From Myxococcales bacterium (lineage in GTDB: Bacteria; Myxococcota_A; Polyangia; Polyangiales; Polyangiaceae): DNA of 64,000 nucleotides. The first letter of the stretch is position 1, and every line of letters begins with the position of its first letter. Below are positions 42,330 to 52,130 of this stretch, piece by piece. Made by a program: the position numbers and the translations under genes. The stretch is taken from positions 62,001 to 126,000 of the forward strand of contig JAEUKE010000248.1 in NCBI GenBank assembly GCA_016794345.1, written 5' to 3'. A model generated the notes under the pieces. The model saw only the letters and a list, made by a program, of their open reading frames with translations, was not told where the DNA came from and ran no database searches.

Positions 42330-43127
42330 TCAGTCCGGCTTCTTCGTCCGCTTGCCGTTTTCGTCCAGGGTGCCGGGCTCCGCGCAGCAGCGGAAGCCCG
42401 TCTCGTAGAAGACGAAGCTCGGCTCGTGCGCGTCGTTCGTTCCGCGGCACCCCGTCCACGGCTTCGCCCAGAAGCCACCCATGAGCGAGCCGGGGTGCTT
42501 GCGGTGGGATCGGCTCGTCACCCACTCTTCCACGTTGCCCATCATGTCGAAGATGCCGAACGCGCTCGCGCAGCCGGGGAAGCGACCGCTCGGCGTCCCT
42601 TGCCAGAGCCGCTCCGCCTCGGCGTTGGCCTCGTCGTCGAGGGCCTTGAACTTGTCCCAGTCCACCGGCATCCACTTCTTGTCGCTGTTGCAGATCTTCT
42701 TGTCCACGCTCCAGCCGTACGCGAGCGGCAGGTACTCGGGGCCTTCGCAGGCCGTCTCCCATTCCTGCTCGGTGCAGACACGTTTGCCGCGGTCCCCGCA
42801 GTACTTCTTGGCCGAGTTGTAGGACTTCATGACGAGCGGCTTGGCGCCCTTCTTATTCGGCGCCTCGTATTGATCCATGCACACGCGGATGGGCGTGGTC
42901 GCCCCTTCGAGCGCGGTGATGCCCTCGAAGTAGGAGAAGCAGTGGGTGTCTTTCGTGTCTTCCTGCGGGGACACGCAGAGGTGCTGGACCTCCTCGAAGT
43001 GTGTCCCGGTCACGAGGCGCATGTCCTTCGGGCACTCCGGGCTGGGGCCCGGGTCGAGCGACGTCGAGGCGTCACCGGGGGAGGCCAAGGCGAAGGAGAA
43101 CGCCAGGAGGGATGCGAGCGGATCCAT
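42330..43127 (-). CDS. Secreted FGE-sulfatase (SUMF1)-domain protein
   Basis: 265 residues. A signal peptide (PLASLLAFSFALASPGDA) precedes an SUMF1/formylglycine-type domain: VCMDQYEAPNKKGAKP, AKKYCGDRGKRVCTEQEWETA (in part), DMMGNVEEWVTS, LMGGFW and the ending FYETGFRCCAE. The paired catalytic cysteines of true formylglycine-generating enzymes are not evident, so it more likely belongs to the non-sulfatase branch that binds ligands. Its start is one base after the stop of a Ser/Thr kinase. In other bacteria the same two domains are fused (Pkn1 type), which argues for a kinase-linked sensor. Confidence 0.75.
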   Translation of the reverse strand: MDPLASLLAFSFALASPGDASTSLDPGPSPECPKDMRLVTGTHFEEVQHLCVSPQEDTKDTHCFSYFEGITALEGATTPIRVCMDQYEAPNKKGAKPLVMKSYNSAKKYCGDRGKRVCTEQEWETACEGPEYLPLAYGWSVDKKICNSDKKWMPVDWDKFKALDDEANAEAERLWQGTPSGRFPGCASAFGIFDMMGNVEEWVTSRSHRKHPGSLMGGFWAKPWTGCRGTNDAHEPSFVFYETGFRCCAEPGTLDENGKRTKKPD

Positions 43128-43128
43128 C

Positions 43129-44751
43129 TCAGACTCCGTATCGGGCTCGGATGACGAACCAATAGAGCGCGCCGGTTCCGCCGAGGATCGCGACGACGAG
43201 CGGCAAGACCCACACCCAGGCGGCGCGCTTGCGTGGCTCGGTCGGCGGCACGACCGAGATGTCCGCCGGAGGGTGAGCAAGCGGCACGGCCATCGGCTGG
43301 GCGCCGCCGAACGGGTGAGGGGAGACCGGTCCCGACGACTGCGGCGCGGAGAGGACGGCGGGCGAGGGCGGCCCGGACGAGAAGGGCGCGGACTGTGCAG
43401 GACCGGCAGACTGTGGGCTGAAGGACGAGGTGGAGATCGACCGAGCCGGCCCACCGGTCCGCGGAGGCGGCAGAGGCAGCTCGTCCGGGCGCGCCGACTG
43501 CGGCCCCACGAGGCGCGCCCCGAGCTTGTGCGACTCGGTCGCCGTCAGCGCGACCGTGCCGCCGAGGCTCGAGCTCCGGATCGATTGCGCCAGGGCTGCA
43601 CCGCCACCCATGAAGCGGGTCTGGGCGTTCTCGTCGATGTCGTCGAGCTGAGCCGGAGGGGGAGGAGCTGCGGGCGCCCCCTGCGGTGTGCGCACGGGCA
43701 CAGCCGGCTGCGCGCCGTCCGTGGACTTGCGACCTGCGTCGATCTTCGCCTCGAGGTCGGAGAAGGTCACGCCCCCGAGCCTGAGCCCTCCGGAGAGCGC
43801 CTGCGCGAACCACGCTTGCTGTTGTGGCGTGTTGCGCCGGACGAAGGCCGCGAGGGAGCTCGCGTCGTCCACGTCGAAGCCCCGCTCGCGCCTCCACGCG
43901 TCGAGCCTCTCTTTGATCTCGGATGCGGACGAGAAGCGGTCGTCGGGACGCTTCTTCAGGCAACGGTCCACGATCTCCGAGAAGACCGGGCTGACCTTGC
44001 GGATCTCCTGCAGGCTCGGAGGCTCCGACGTGGACACGGCGATGAGCGTCTCCAGATCGTTCTTCGCCGTCCAAGGCCGTCTGTCGGCGAGGAGCTCGAA
44101 CATGACGACGCCGAGCGCGAAGAGATCGGCGCGCAGGTCGATCCCGCCGCCGCGCGCTTGCTCCGGAGCCATGTACGCCGGCTTCCCTTTCATCATCCCG
44201 ATCCGGGTGCTCGTCAGCCGCTCTTCCGCCTTGGCGATGCCGAAATCGGCGATCTTCACGAGGCCGTCGAACCCGATCAGGATGTTGCCGGGCGTGAGGT
44301 CGCGGTGGACCACCCCGAGGAGCTGTCCGTTCTCGGCACGGAGGCCGTGCGCCGCCGCCAGGCCCGAGCAGATCTGCGACAGGATGAAGGCCACCGTGCG
44401 CTCGGCGAACGGCTCCTTCATCTCCTTCGACTCCTTGATGAGGCGCGAGAGGCTGACGCCTTCCACGAGCTCGACCGCGAGATAGAGCCCGTATTCGTCC
44501 CGGCCCCATGCCTCCACCTTCACGACGTGGGGGCTGTTGATCGTGGCCGTGATCCAAGTCTCGTCCAGGAACATGTTGACGAACTCGGGCTCTTGCTCGA
44601 TGGCCGGGTTGAGGCGCTTCACGGCCACGTGGCGCCCGCTCAGCCTCCCGCTCGCGACCCGCGAGAGCTGGACCACGCCCATGCCCCCCCGAGCGATGTC
44701 GGCGAGCTGGACCAGCTTCAGGTCCTCGGCCGGCGGGAGCGCCGAGTGCAT
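43129..44751 (-). CDS. Ser/Thr protein kinase with C-terminal TM helix
   Basis: 540 residues from ATG 44751 (TAGGA eight bases upstream; ATG 44760 is the alternative). The kinase is at about 12-290: ARGGMGVVQL, HVAVKRL Lys, VVHRDLTPGNIL, DFGIAK, YMAPEQARGG. A low-complexity Pro/Ser/Gly region (about 360-500) with phosphorylatable Ser and Thr leads to one TM helix (VWVLPLVVAILGGTGALYWF) at the very end, so only a few residues face the periplasm. The adjacent secreted FGE-domain protein may provide the sensing. It is divergent from lon. Confidence 0.88.
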   Translation of the reverse strand: MHSALPPAEDLKLVQLADIARGGMGVVQLSRVASGRLSGRHVAVKRLNPAIEQEPEFVNMFLDETWITATINSPHVVKVEAWGRDEYGLYLAVELVEGVSLSRLIKESKEMKEPFAERTVAFILSQICSGLAAAHGLRAENGQLLGVVHRDLTPGNILIGFDGLVKIADFGIAKAEERLTSTRIGMMKGKPAYMAPEQARGGGIDLRADLFALGVVMFELLADRRPWTAKNDLETLIAVSTSEPPSLQEIRKVSPVFSEIVDRCLKKRPDDRFSSASEIKERLDAWRRERGFDVDDASSLAAFVRRNTPQQQAWFAQALSGGLRLGGVTFSDLEAKIDAGRKSTDGAQPAVPVRTPQGAPAAPPPPAQLDDIDENAQTRFMGGGAALAQSIRSSSLGGTVALTATESHKLGARLVGPQSARPDELPLPPPRTGGPARSISTSSFSPQSAGPAQSAPFSSGPPSPAVLSAPQSSGPVSPHPFGGAQPMAVPLAHPPADISVVPPTEPRKRAAWVWVLPLVVAILGGTGALYWFVIRARYGV

Positions 44752-44815
44752 GCGGGGCATCCTACACTGGATTCCACGGGGGGCGTGATTCAGCCCCCGC
44801 GGCCGAGGAAAGGAT

Positions 44816-44843
44816 TTGACCTTCGGCGCAGGGGCCTTACTGT
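44816..44843 (+). promoter_or_regulatory. Candidate sigma-70-type promoter of lon
   Basis: TTGACC followed after 16 bases by TACTGT, 30 bases upstream of the lon start codon. The -35 is a five of six match and the -10 keeps the T-A-x-x-x-T positions. No heat-shock-type element was recognised. Confidence 0.35.
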
Positions 44844-44872
44844 CCAGGCAAAGAGCAGGCCGAGGCAACCGA

Positions 44873-47293
<2,421 letters not shown>

Positions 47294-47314
47294 GCCCATG
47301 AGGCCAGCCCACCC

Positions 47315-47343
47315 GAGGCGAGCCGCGACGGCGGCTCGCCGTT
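47315..47343 (+). terminator. Intrinsic terminator-like hairpin after lon
   Basis: GGCGAGCCGC-GACG-GCGGCTCGCC is a perfect ten-base-pair stem with a four-base loop, followed by GTTTC. It sits 22 bases after the lon stop. The stem is very stable; the short U-run lowers certainty. Confidence 0.55.
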
Positions 47344-47382
47344 TCGGGATCCTCTTTCGCCGCTTGCGAAGGGGCCCCCGGG

Positions 47383-48537
47383 GTGAGCTACCCTGTCGCT
47401 TCCCGCATGAGGCCTTGCCCGAGCTGCGGTTGGATGCTCCAGGACGGCGATTCGCACTGCAATATGTGCGGAAACGCCCTTCCTGGCGCTGGTCCATCGG
47501 TCGGCGGTGGTGCTCCACCGCCGCCGCCTCCGCCTGCTCCTTCCATGAGCGCGGGTTACCCGCCGCCGCCAGCGGCGGGTGGTTACGCCGCGCCGCCTCC
47601 GCCCGCGAACGGCCCAGCGGCCTTCTCCACGGGTGACAACGCGCCGATCCCGCTCTCCCCTTGGGCGGCGATGGCGCCAGCCAAAGCCGTCGCGCCTCCT
47701 CCTCCACCGCAGCCCATGCAGGCCCCGCCGCCTCCGGCGCCGCAAGGGTACGGGCCGCCGCCGCAGCCCATGATGGCCCCCTCGATCGGTCTGGCTCCCC
47801 CGCCTGCAGCACCCGGTTTCGGCATGCACCCAGGGATGGCGCCCGCACCGGCGGGGTACCCCGCTGCGCCAGCGTTCGCGCCGCCTCCGGGCGTGCCCGC
47901 CCAGCTCCTGTCCGGCCCGCACGCAGGCCCACCGCCGATATCCGGCGGCGGTCCCGTCGCGCCGCCTCCGCTCGTGGGCCTCGTCTCGGGTGCGCAGATC
48001 GCCCCGCCTCCGCCTCCGATCATCAACGCGCCCCCGCCGATGGTGCCCGGCATGGGGATGCAAGGGATGCCCGGCATGCAGGGAGGCTTCGCGCCTCCGC
48101 CGCCCGTCGTCGGTCCGCCGCCGCCCGTGCCACCGGCGGCGCTGCCGCACTCGCCGGGCGTCCTCTCGGGGCCTCAGCCGCTCGCGCCCCAGCAAACGGC
48201 TGGGACTTCGAACGGGATCCTCGTCGGCTTCCTCGTCACCTTCCAGAACGAGCCCAACGGCGTCTTCTGGCCGATTCGAAGCGGCAAGACACAGCTCGGT
48301 CGAGCGGGGTCCGACAAGGTCGACATCGGCATCAACGACGCGAGCGCGTCGTCCAAACACGCCAACGTCTCCGCCGACCCGTCCACGGGCCAGGCGTTCG
48401 TTCAAGACGACGGCTCGCGCAACGGGACGTTCCTCAACGAGCAGAAGCTCAACCCGGGCGAACAGCGCCAGCTCCACGACAACGACAGGCTGCGCCTCGG
48501 CAGCACGACGCTCGTGATCAAGCTGCTCGTGTCGTGA
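47383..48537 (+). CDS. Zinc-ribbon, Pro-rich, FHA-domain protein
   Basis: 384 residues from GTG 47383 (GAAGGGG eight bases upstream; ATG 47407 is possible). It starts with a zinc ribbon, CPSCGWMLQDGDSHCNMCG, then a 220-residue region made of Pro/Gly/Ala/Met tracts (PPPPPPP, GMGMQGMPGMQGG), then a C-terminal FHA domain with VFWPIRSGKTQLGRAGSDK, SASSKHANVS and DDGSRNGTFLNEQ. FHA domains bind phosphothreonine peptides. It is a likely reader of a Hanks kinase, perhaps the one encoded divergently to lon. No signal peptide or TM is seen. Confidence 0.8.
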   Translation: MSYPVASRMRPCPSCGWMLQDGDSHCNMCGNALPGAGPSVGGGAPPPPPPPAPSMSAGYPPPPAAGGYAAPPPPANGPAAFSTGDNAPIPLSPWAAMAPAKAVAPPPPPQPMQAPPPPAPQGYGPPPQPMMAPSIGLAPPPAAPGFGMHPGMAPAPAGYPAAPAFAPPPGVPAQLLSGPHAGPPPISGGGPVAPPPLVGLVSGAQIAPPPPPIINAPPPMVPGMGMQGMPGMQGGFAPPPPVVGPPPPVPPAALPHSPGVLSGPQPLAPQQTAGTSNGILVGFLVTFQNEPNGVFWPIRSGKTQLGRAGSDKVDIGINDASASSKHANVSADPSTGQAFVQDDGSRNGTFLNEQKLNPGEQRQLHDNDRLRLGSTTLVIKLLVS

Positions 48538-48586
48538 GGCGACGTCCCGCGGCGCGGGCGGTCATGACGGCACTGTCAGTGCTGCG

Positions 48587-49510
48587 TCAGCCAGGGCCGA
48601 TGCAGACCTTGAGGCCTTCGACGACGTCGCAGACATTGCTCACGCAGTCGCCGTCGGTCAGGCACATCTGCCCGTCCCCACATCGCGTCGTGCAGAAGCC
48701 GCCGCCGCAGTCGATGTCCGTCTCGGCGCCGTCCTTCTCGCCGTTTTCACACGGCGGCGGAGCGGCCGGGATCGCGCACTCGAAATACGTGACCACGTTG
48801 CCCGAGGGGCACTGGCCGCTGCCGTCTTTGCAGGCGGTGTAGTCGGGATCGAGGGGCGGGTAGAAGATGCGCGCTCGGATGAGGCCGGTCTGTCCGACGC
48901 CGCCCGGGTTGAAGTCGATCTCCGCGTGCGGGAGGAGCTCCTCGAACTGCTGGCACTTCGTGATCTGGAGCCGGTCGAACTTGAAGGAGACGGGGTTCTG
49001 CGGGCACGTCACGAGGACGGTGTCGAAGTCCTTGCCGCCCTCCATCGAGAACTTGCCGCCCGTCACGTCCTCGGGCTCGGGGACGCCGCCGTCGACGACC
49101 GGATCGCCCACGATGTCGACCGTGAAGTCGTATTTGGCCTTGAAGGTGATGGTGCCACACGGCGTCGAGTCCGCGTTCACCATCGTGAACTTCAGCGGCT
49201 CCTCCGACTCCTCCAGAGGAACGGTGAGGTCGATCGGCGGCTCGAACGTGACGATCCCGCCCTCGGACAGGAAGCAGTTGTCGAGCTTGTCGCGCGCGGC
49301 GAACACGCCGGGGCGAGGCTGGTTCACCGCTCCGCACCGCGCCTGCACGTCCTCGAAGTACTTGACGTAGCAGTTCCCGGGGTCGCTCACCCACGCGCAG
49401 AGATCGTCGTATTGCGTCTCGGATTCGCAGCCGTACGCGAGCAGGGTCGCCGCCGGTGCTGCGAGGCCGAGCAGCCACACGGAACGAACAAGAAAGCGCC
49501 GCTTGACCAT
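48587..49510 (-). CDS. Cysteine-rich lipoprotein with NGxxDGxETDxDCGG motif
   Basis: 307 residues from ATG 49510. The signal peptide LLGLAAPAATLLAYGC gives a lipid-anchored Cys. The middle is beta-rich with spaced cysteines and an acidic EESEEP loop. The C-terminus has CENGEKDGAETDIDCGGGF followed by CTTRCGDGQMCLTDGDC, the disulfide-rich repeat frequent in secreted proteins of myxobacteria. It likely sits on the outer membrane facing outward. The function is unknown. It is convergent with the FHA gene and starts 49 bases after the next lipoprotein gene. Confidence 0.7.
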   Translation of the reverse strand: MVKRRFLVRSVWLLGLAAPAATLLAYGCESETQYDDLCAWVSDPGNCYVKYFEDVQARCGAVNQPRPGVFAARDKLDNCFLSEGGIVTFEPPIDLTVPLEESEEPLKFTMVNADSTPCGTITFKAKYDFTVDIVGDPVVDGGVPEPEDVTGGKFSMEGGKDFDTVLVTCPQNPVSFKFDRLQITKCQQFEELLPHAEIDFNPGGVGQTGLIRARIFYPPLDPDYTACKDGSGQCPSGNVVTYFECAIPAAPPPCENGEKDGAETDIDCGGGFCTTRCGDGQMCLTDGDCVSNVCDVVEGLKVCIGPG

Positions 49511-49559
49511 GTTCCTAGTATCCGCGCGAGAGGTAGAAGTTTCCACCCATACTCGGGGC

Positions 49560-50168
49560 TCAGAACTCACTGTAGCCGCCAGAGATCACGTACACGTCGT
49601 CCACGCCCGTGTAGGTGAACGTTCCCCAGCAGACCAGCCGGTACTTGATGGCAAACTGGAGTGCTTCGGAGAGGCTCGTCTTCGGGGCCAGGATGGCGAG
49701 ATTGCCGCGCCGGAGCCCCCACCAGCCGGGGCCGTGCTGGAGCAGCGAGTCGTGCAGGTCCTTTGCCGCGCCGTTCCGATCCTTCAGGATGGCGAGACGC
49801 AAGCGGACCGAGCCTTCGCCGGGGTCGTTCTCCTCGGCCAAGAACTCGTACCACCAGAGGTCGTCTCGCGCGCGCTTCGGCTTCTTCTCGACGCCGCGCG
49901 TGGCCAGGAAGCGGCCGAGCTCCTCCTGATCGAGCGGTCCCGTCACCATGCGGGTGTCGATCCCCTCACACACCTTCGGCGAGATCTTGACCTTGCCGAA
50001 CGCGACGGAGGGGTTCGGATCGCCCTCCGGGGTGAGGAGGTAGTCGTCGAGATCGATGTCCGAGACATCGGGGTACTCGACGCCGGCGTCGAGCCCCACG
50101 CAGCCGGTCGCCAGTACGGCGATTGCTGCGACGAAGACGGAGGTGCGGGGCCAAGGGAGTCGTGCCAT
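49560..50168 (-). CDS. Hypothetical lipoprotein
   Basis: 202 residues; AGGAGG lies a few bases upstream of the ATG. The signal peptide ends VLATGC. The mature protein begins with an acidic stretch (VEYPDVSDIDLDDYLL) and continues as an alpha/beta domain with WWYEFLAEENDPGEGS, LAILKDRNGAAKDLHDSLLQ and a beta end VDDVYVISGGYSEF. No family was recognised. It probably forms a small unit with the Cys-rich lipoprotein downstream. Confidence 0.65.
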   Translation of the reverse strand: MARLPWPRTSVFVAAIAVLATGCVGLDAGVEYPDVSDIDLDDYLLTPEGDPNPSVAFGKVKISPKVCEGIDTRMVTGPLDQEELGRFLATRGVEKKPKRARDDLWWYEFLAEENDPGEGSVRLRLAILKDRNGAAKDLHDSLLQHGPGWWGLRRGNLAILAPKTSLSEALQFAIKYRLVCWGTFTYTGVDDVYVISGGYSEF

Positions 50169-50354
50169 CGCTCCTCCTACGTTATTTCACCCGGCCGCCG
50201 ACGGGCAAATTGCCCGAGCCCTTCCGATGGACGCGCGCGGACCCCCCCCCGGCGCGGTCCGGGCGGGAGGAACGAGGCGCCAGCTCGGCGCAGCCGCCCG
50301 GAGGGGACCCCAAACTTGGCTAGAGCGCGGACAATTGCTTACGCTGGACGCCTG

Positions 50355-50990
50355 ATGCAATCGCGGAGCGTCGCCCTTCTCTCGACCGCGCTGGCCGTCC
50401 TGGCAATCGGGTGCGGAGGCTCGCCTTCGGCGCCGAAGACAGACGAGGTCTTCTACCTGCACGGCGGGGGCGTGATCGACAAGGACCGGAGCTGGGAGGT
50501 CTACTTCCCCAAGCTCGACCGTGAAAAGACGGTGACGTTGCCTCGCTACGTCGGCGTGGGCGTGCTCGACGGCGACGTGCGGCTCTCGCGCCCGATCGAC
50601 TGGACAATCCGCGACGCGGACTACACCGCCGAGAGGCGCTTCATCCAGTATCAGTCCCCGCGTCAGTTCACCTTCTCGATCTACGAGCGCGTCGACCCGA
50701 ACCGCGAGCCCTGGCCTGACGTCCTCAAGCGCTACGAGGAGGAGACGAAGGGGCAGGGGGCGACGCTGCTCGCCAACCGACAGCCGATCGGTACCGCGAA
50801 CTCGCAGGGCCGCGCGTATCTGATGCGGACGACCGTGAAGGCCAAGCCCAAGCCTTACGAGGCGTATTCGACCGAGATCCTGGTCCGCAGCGAGGAGCGC
50901 GTGCTCCTCGTCCAGATCGTGCACCGCGGGCACATCGATCCCATCGGCGAAGAGGTGGCGCAGGCCGTCTCGTCGATGGTCGTGTACTAG
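50355..50990 (+). CDS. Hypothetical lipoprotein
   Basis: 211 residues. Signal peptide LLSTALAVLAIGC gives an anchored Cys20. The mature part reads as an alpha/beta domain: DKDRSWEVYFPKLDREKTV, RRFIQYQSPRQFTFSIYERV, and an end VLLVQIVHRGHIDPIGEEVA. The pattern of a long hairpin and a terminal helix is like small DUF1795/PsbP-like outer-surface proteins, but the family is not certain. It is divergent from the preceding lipoprotein pair and ends at a perfect hairpin shared with the T6SS tssG gene. Confidence 0.6.
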   Translation: MQSRSVALLSTALAVLAIGCGGSPSAPKTDEVFYLHGGGVIDKDRSWEVYFPKLDREKTVTLPRYVGVGVLDGDVRLSRPIDWTIRDADYTAERRFIQYQSPRQFTFSIYERVDPNREPWPDVLKRYEEETKGQGATLLANRQPIGTANSQGRAYLMRTTVKAKPKPYEAYSTEILVRSEERVLLVQIVHRGHIDPIGEEVAQAVSSMVVY

Positions 50991-50994
50991 CCTT

Positions 50995-51020
50995 CACTCA
51001 AGCGCTTGCGCGCTTGAGTG
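50995..51020. terminator. Perfect hairpin between convergent lipoprotein and tssG genes
   Basis: CACTCAAGCGC-TTGC-GCGCTTGAGTG, eleven perfect base pairs, lies between the two stop codons. Neither side has a U-run, so it could be a Rho-dependent or 3'-end-stabilising structure used from both directions. Confidence 0.45.
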
Positions 51021-51023
51021 TCC

Positions 51024-52130
51024 TCACTGCGCGGCTTCCGCTTCTTCGAACGGGTTCGGCGGCGGCTCGCCGTGGTCGTCGTTCTCCTCCGTCGTGGGCG
51101 GAGTCGGATCGTCGAGCGGGACGGTGAGGATGAAGGGCTTCTTGGGGCCGCCGAGCCAGGCCGTGCGCTTCAGCGTGGAGGCGCGGGGTGAGCCGAGCTG
51201 GAAACGCGGCGCGGCGTCCGGCTTGACGTGCAGCTCGAGCAGGACGTCGTAGTAGCCGCGCGTGAAGACGGCGCAGACCCCGCGCATCATCGGTCGCTTG
51301 TGCCCGCCCGGGAGGAACGCGAGGTAGTCGTCGTAGCCGAGCGGGCCGAGGACGATCTTGTAGCGGCTCGAGGCGTCGAACACGTAGCGACCGATCGTGA
51401 GGCTCTCGCCGAGGGTCGAGTTGGCCTGCCCGATGCGGTTCCGATACGGCTTCTCGATGAGCGTCCACGCGCCGACGAACTGCTCGATCTTCACGCCGAG
51501 GTTGCCGAAGAGCTCGTGCAAGGCGACCGCGAGGCCGTTTGCGGTTCGCGCGCGCCACGCCAACATGGGGGCGTAGCGCAGGAACAAGAACCGGTGGATC
51601 GGCGTGTTGTGGACGCCGAAGCCGTCGATGCCCGCCGAGCACAACATCCGGCGGGTGAACGCGTCCGCGCCGTTCTTCCGGTAGCCGACGTAGAGCCGGT
51701 ATTTCGTCCACGCGCGGTACACGAGCGACAGCACGCGGTGGTGCATGACGTCGAGCAGCTCTCGCGCCGGCTGCTGTTGGCCCTGGTATTCGGCCTGCGA
51801 GATCTGCTCGATGAAGTAGTTCATGAGCGGCGACGAGACGCCGTACAGACCCATGAACGTGGTGCTCACCCGGGTGCGCTCGATGCCGTCCGGGTACTTG
51901 AGCTGCTTGACCTCGGCGACGTCGCTGGAGGGGAACCCCATCGACGCGTCCGGCCGCAGGCGAATGCGCTCATCCGACGCCGGGCCGGTGCCACCAAGCG
52001 ACGCCGAGCCGCCGTGCATCCGCTCGAGGAGGAACAGGAGCTGGAAGAACGCGTAGCGTTTTCCCTGTTCCTCCAGCGGACGAAGCCGCTCGGTCAGATC
52101 AGGTACTTGTTGCCGTTCTTCGGCTCCCAT
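51024..52130 (-). CDS. tssG: T6SS baseplate protein TssG
   Basis: 368 residues from ATG 52130, overlapping the tssF end by 37 bases; GTG 52106 is possible. Family features: KRYAFFQLLFLLERMHGG near the N-terminus, LKYPDGIERTRVSTTFMGLYGVSSPLMNYF (in part), a YRNRIGQANSTLGESLTIG segment, and GPLGYDDYLAFLPGG. TssG works with TssF and TssE in the wedge that surrounds the VgrG hub. The last 60 residues include an acidic Pro-rich tail (PPTTEENDDHGEPPPNPFEE) that is not common in the family. Confidence 0.9.
   Translation of the reverse strand: MGAEERQQVPDLTERLRPLEEQGKRYAFFQLLFLLERMHGGSASLGGTGPASDERIRLRPDASMGFPSSDVAEVKQLKYPDGIERTRVSTTFMGLYGVSSPLMNYFIEQISQAEYQGQQQPARELLDVMHHRVLSLVYRAWTKYRLYVGYRKNGADAFTRRMLCSAGIDGFGVHNTPIHRFLFLRYAPMLAWRARTANGLAVALHELFGNLGVKIEQFVGAWTLIEKPYRNRIGQANSTLGESLTIGRYVFDASSRYKIVLGPLGYDDYLAFLPGGHKRPMMRGVCAVFTRGYYDVLLELHVKPDAAPRFQLGSPRASTLKRTAWLGGPKKPFILTVPLDDPTPPTTEENDDHGEPPPNPFEEAEAAQ

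Noticed and set aside
42330..43127. Active formylglycine-generating enzyme for sulfatases
   Set aside because: The two catalytic cysteines of true FGE are not evident and no sulfatase gene is nearby; treated as a non-catalytic FGE-domain protein.
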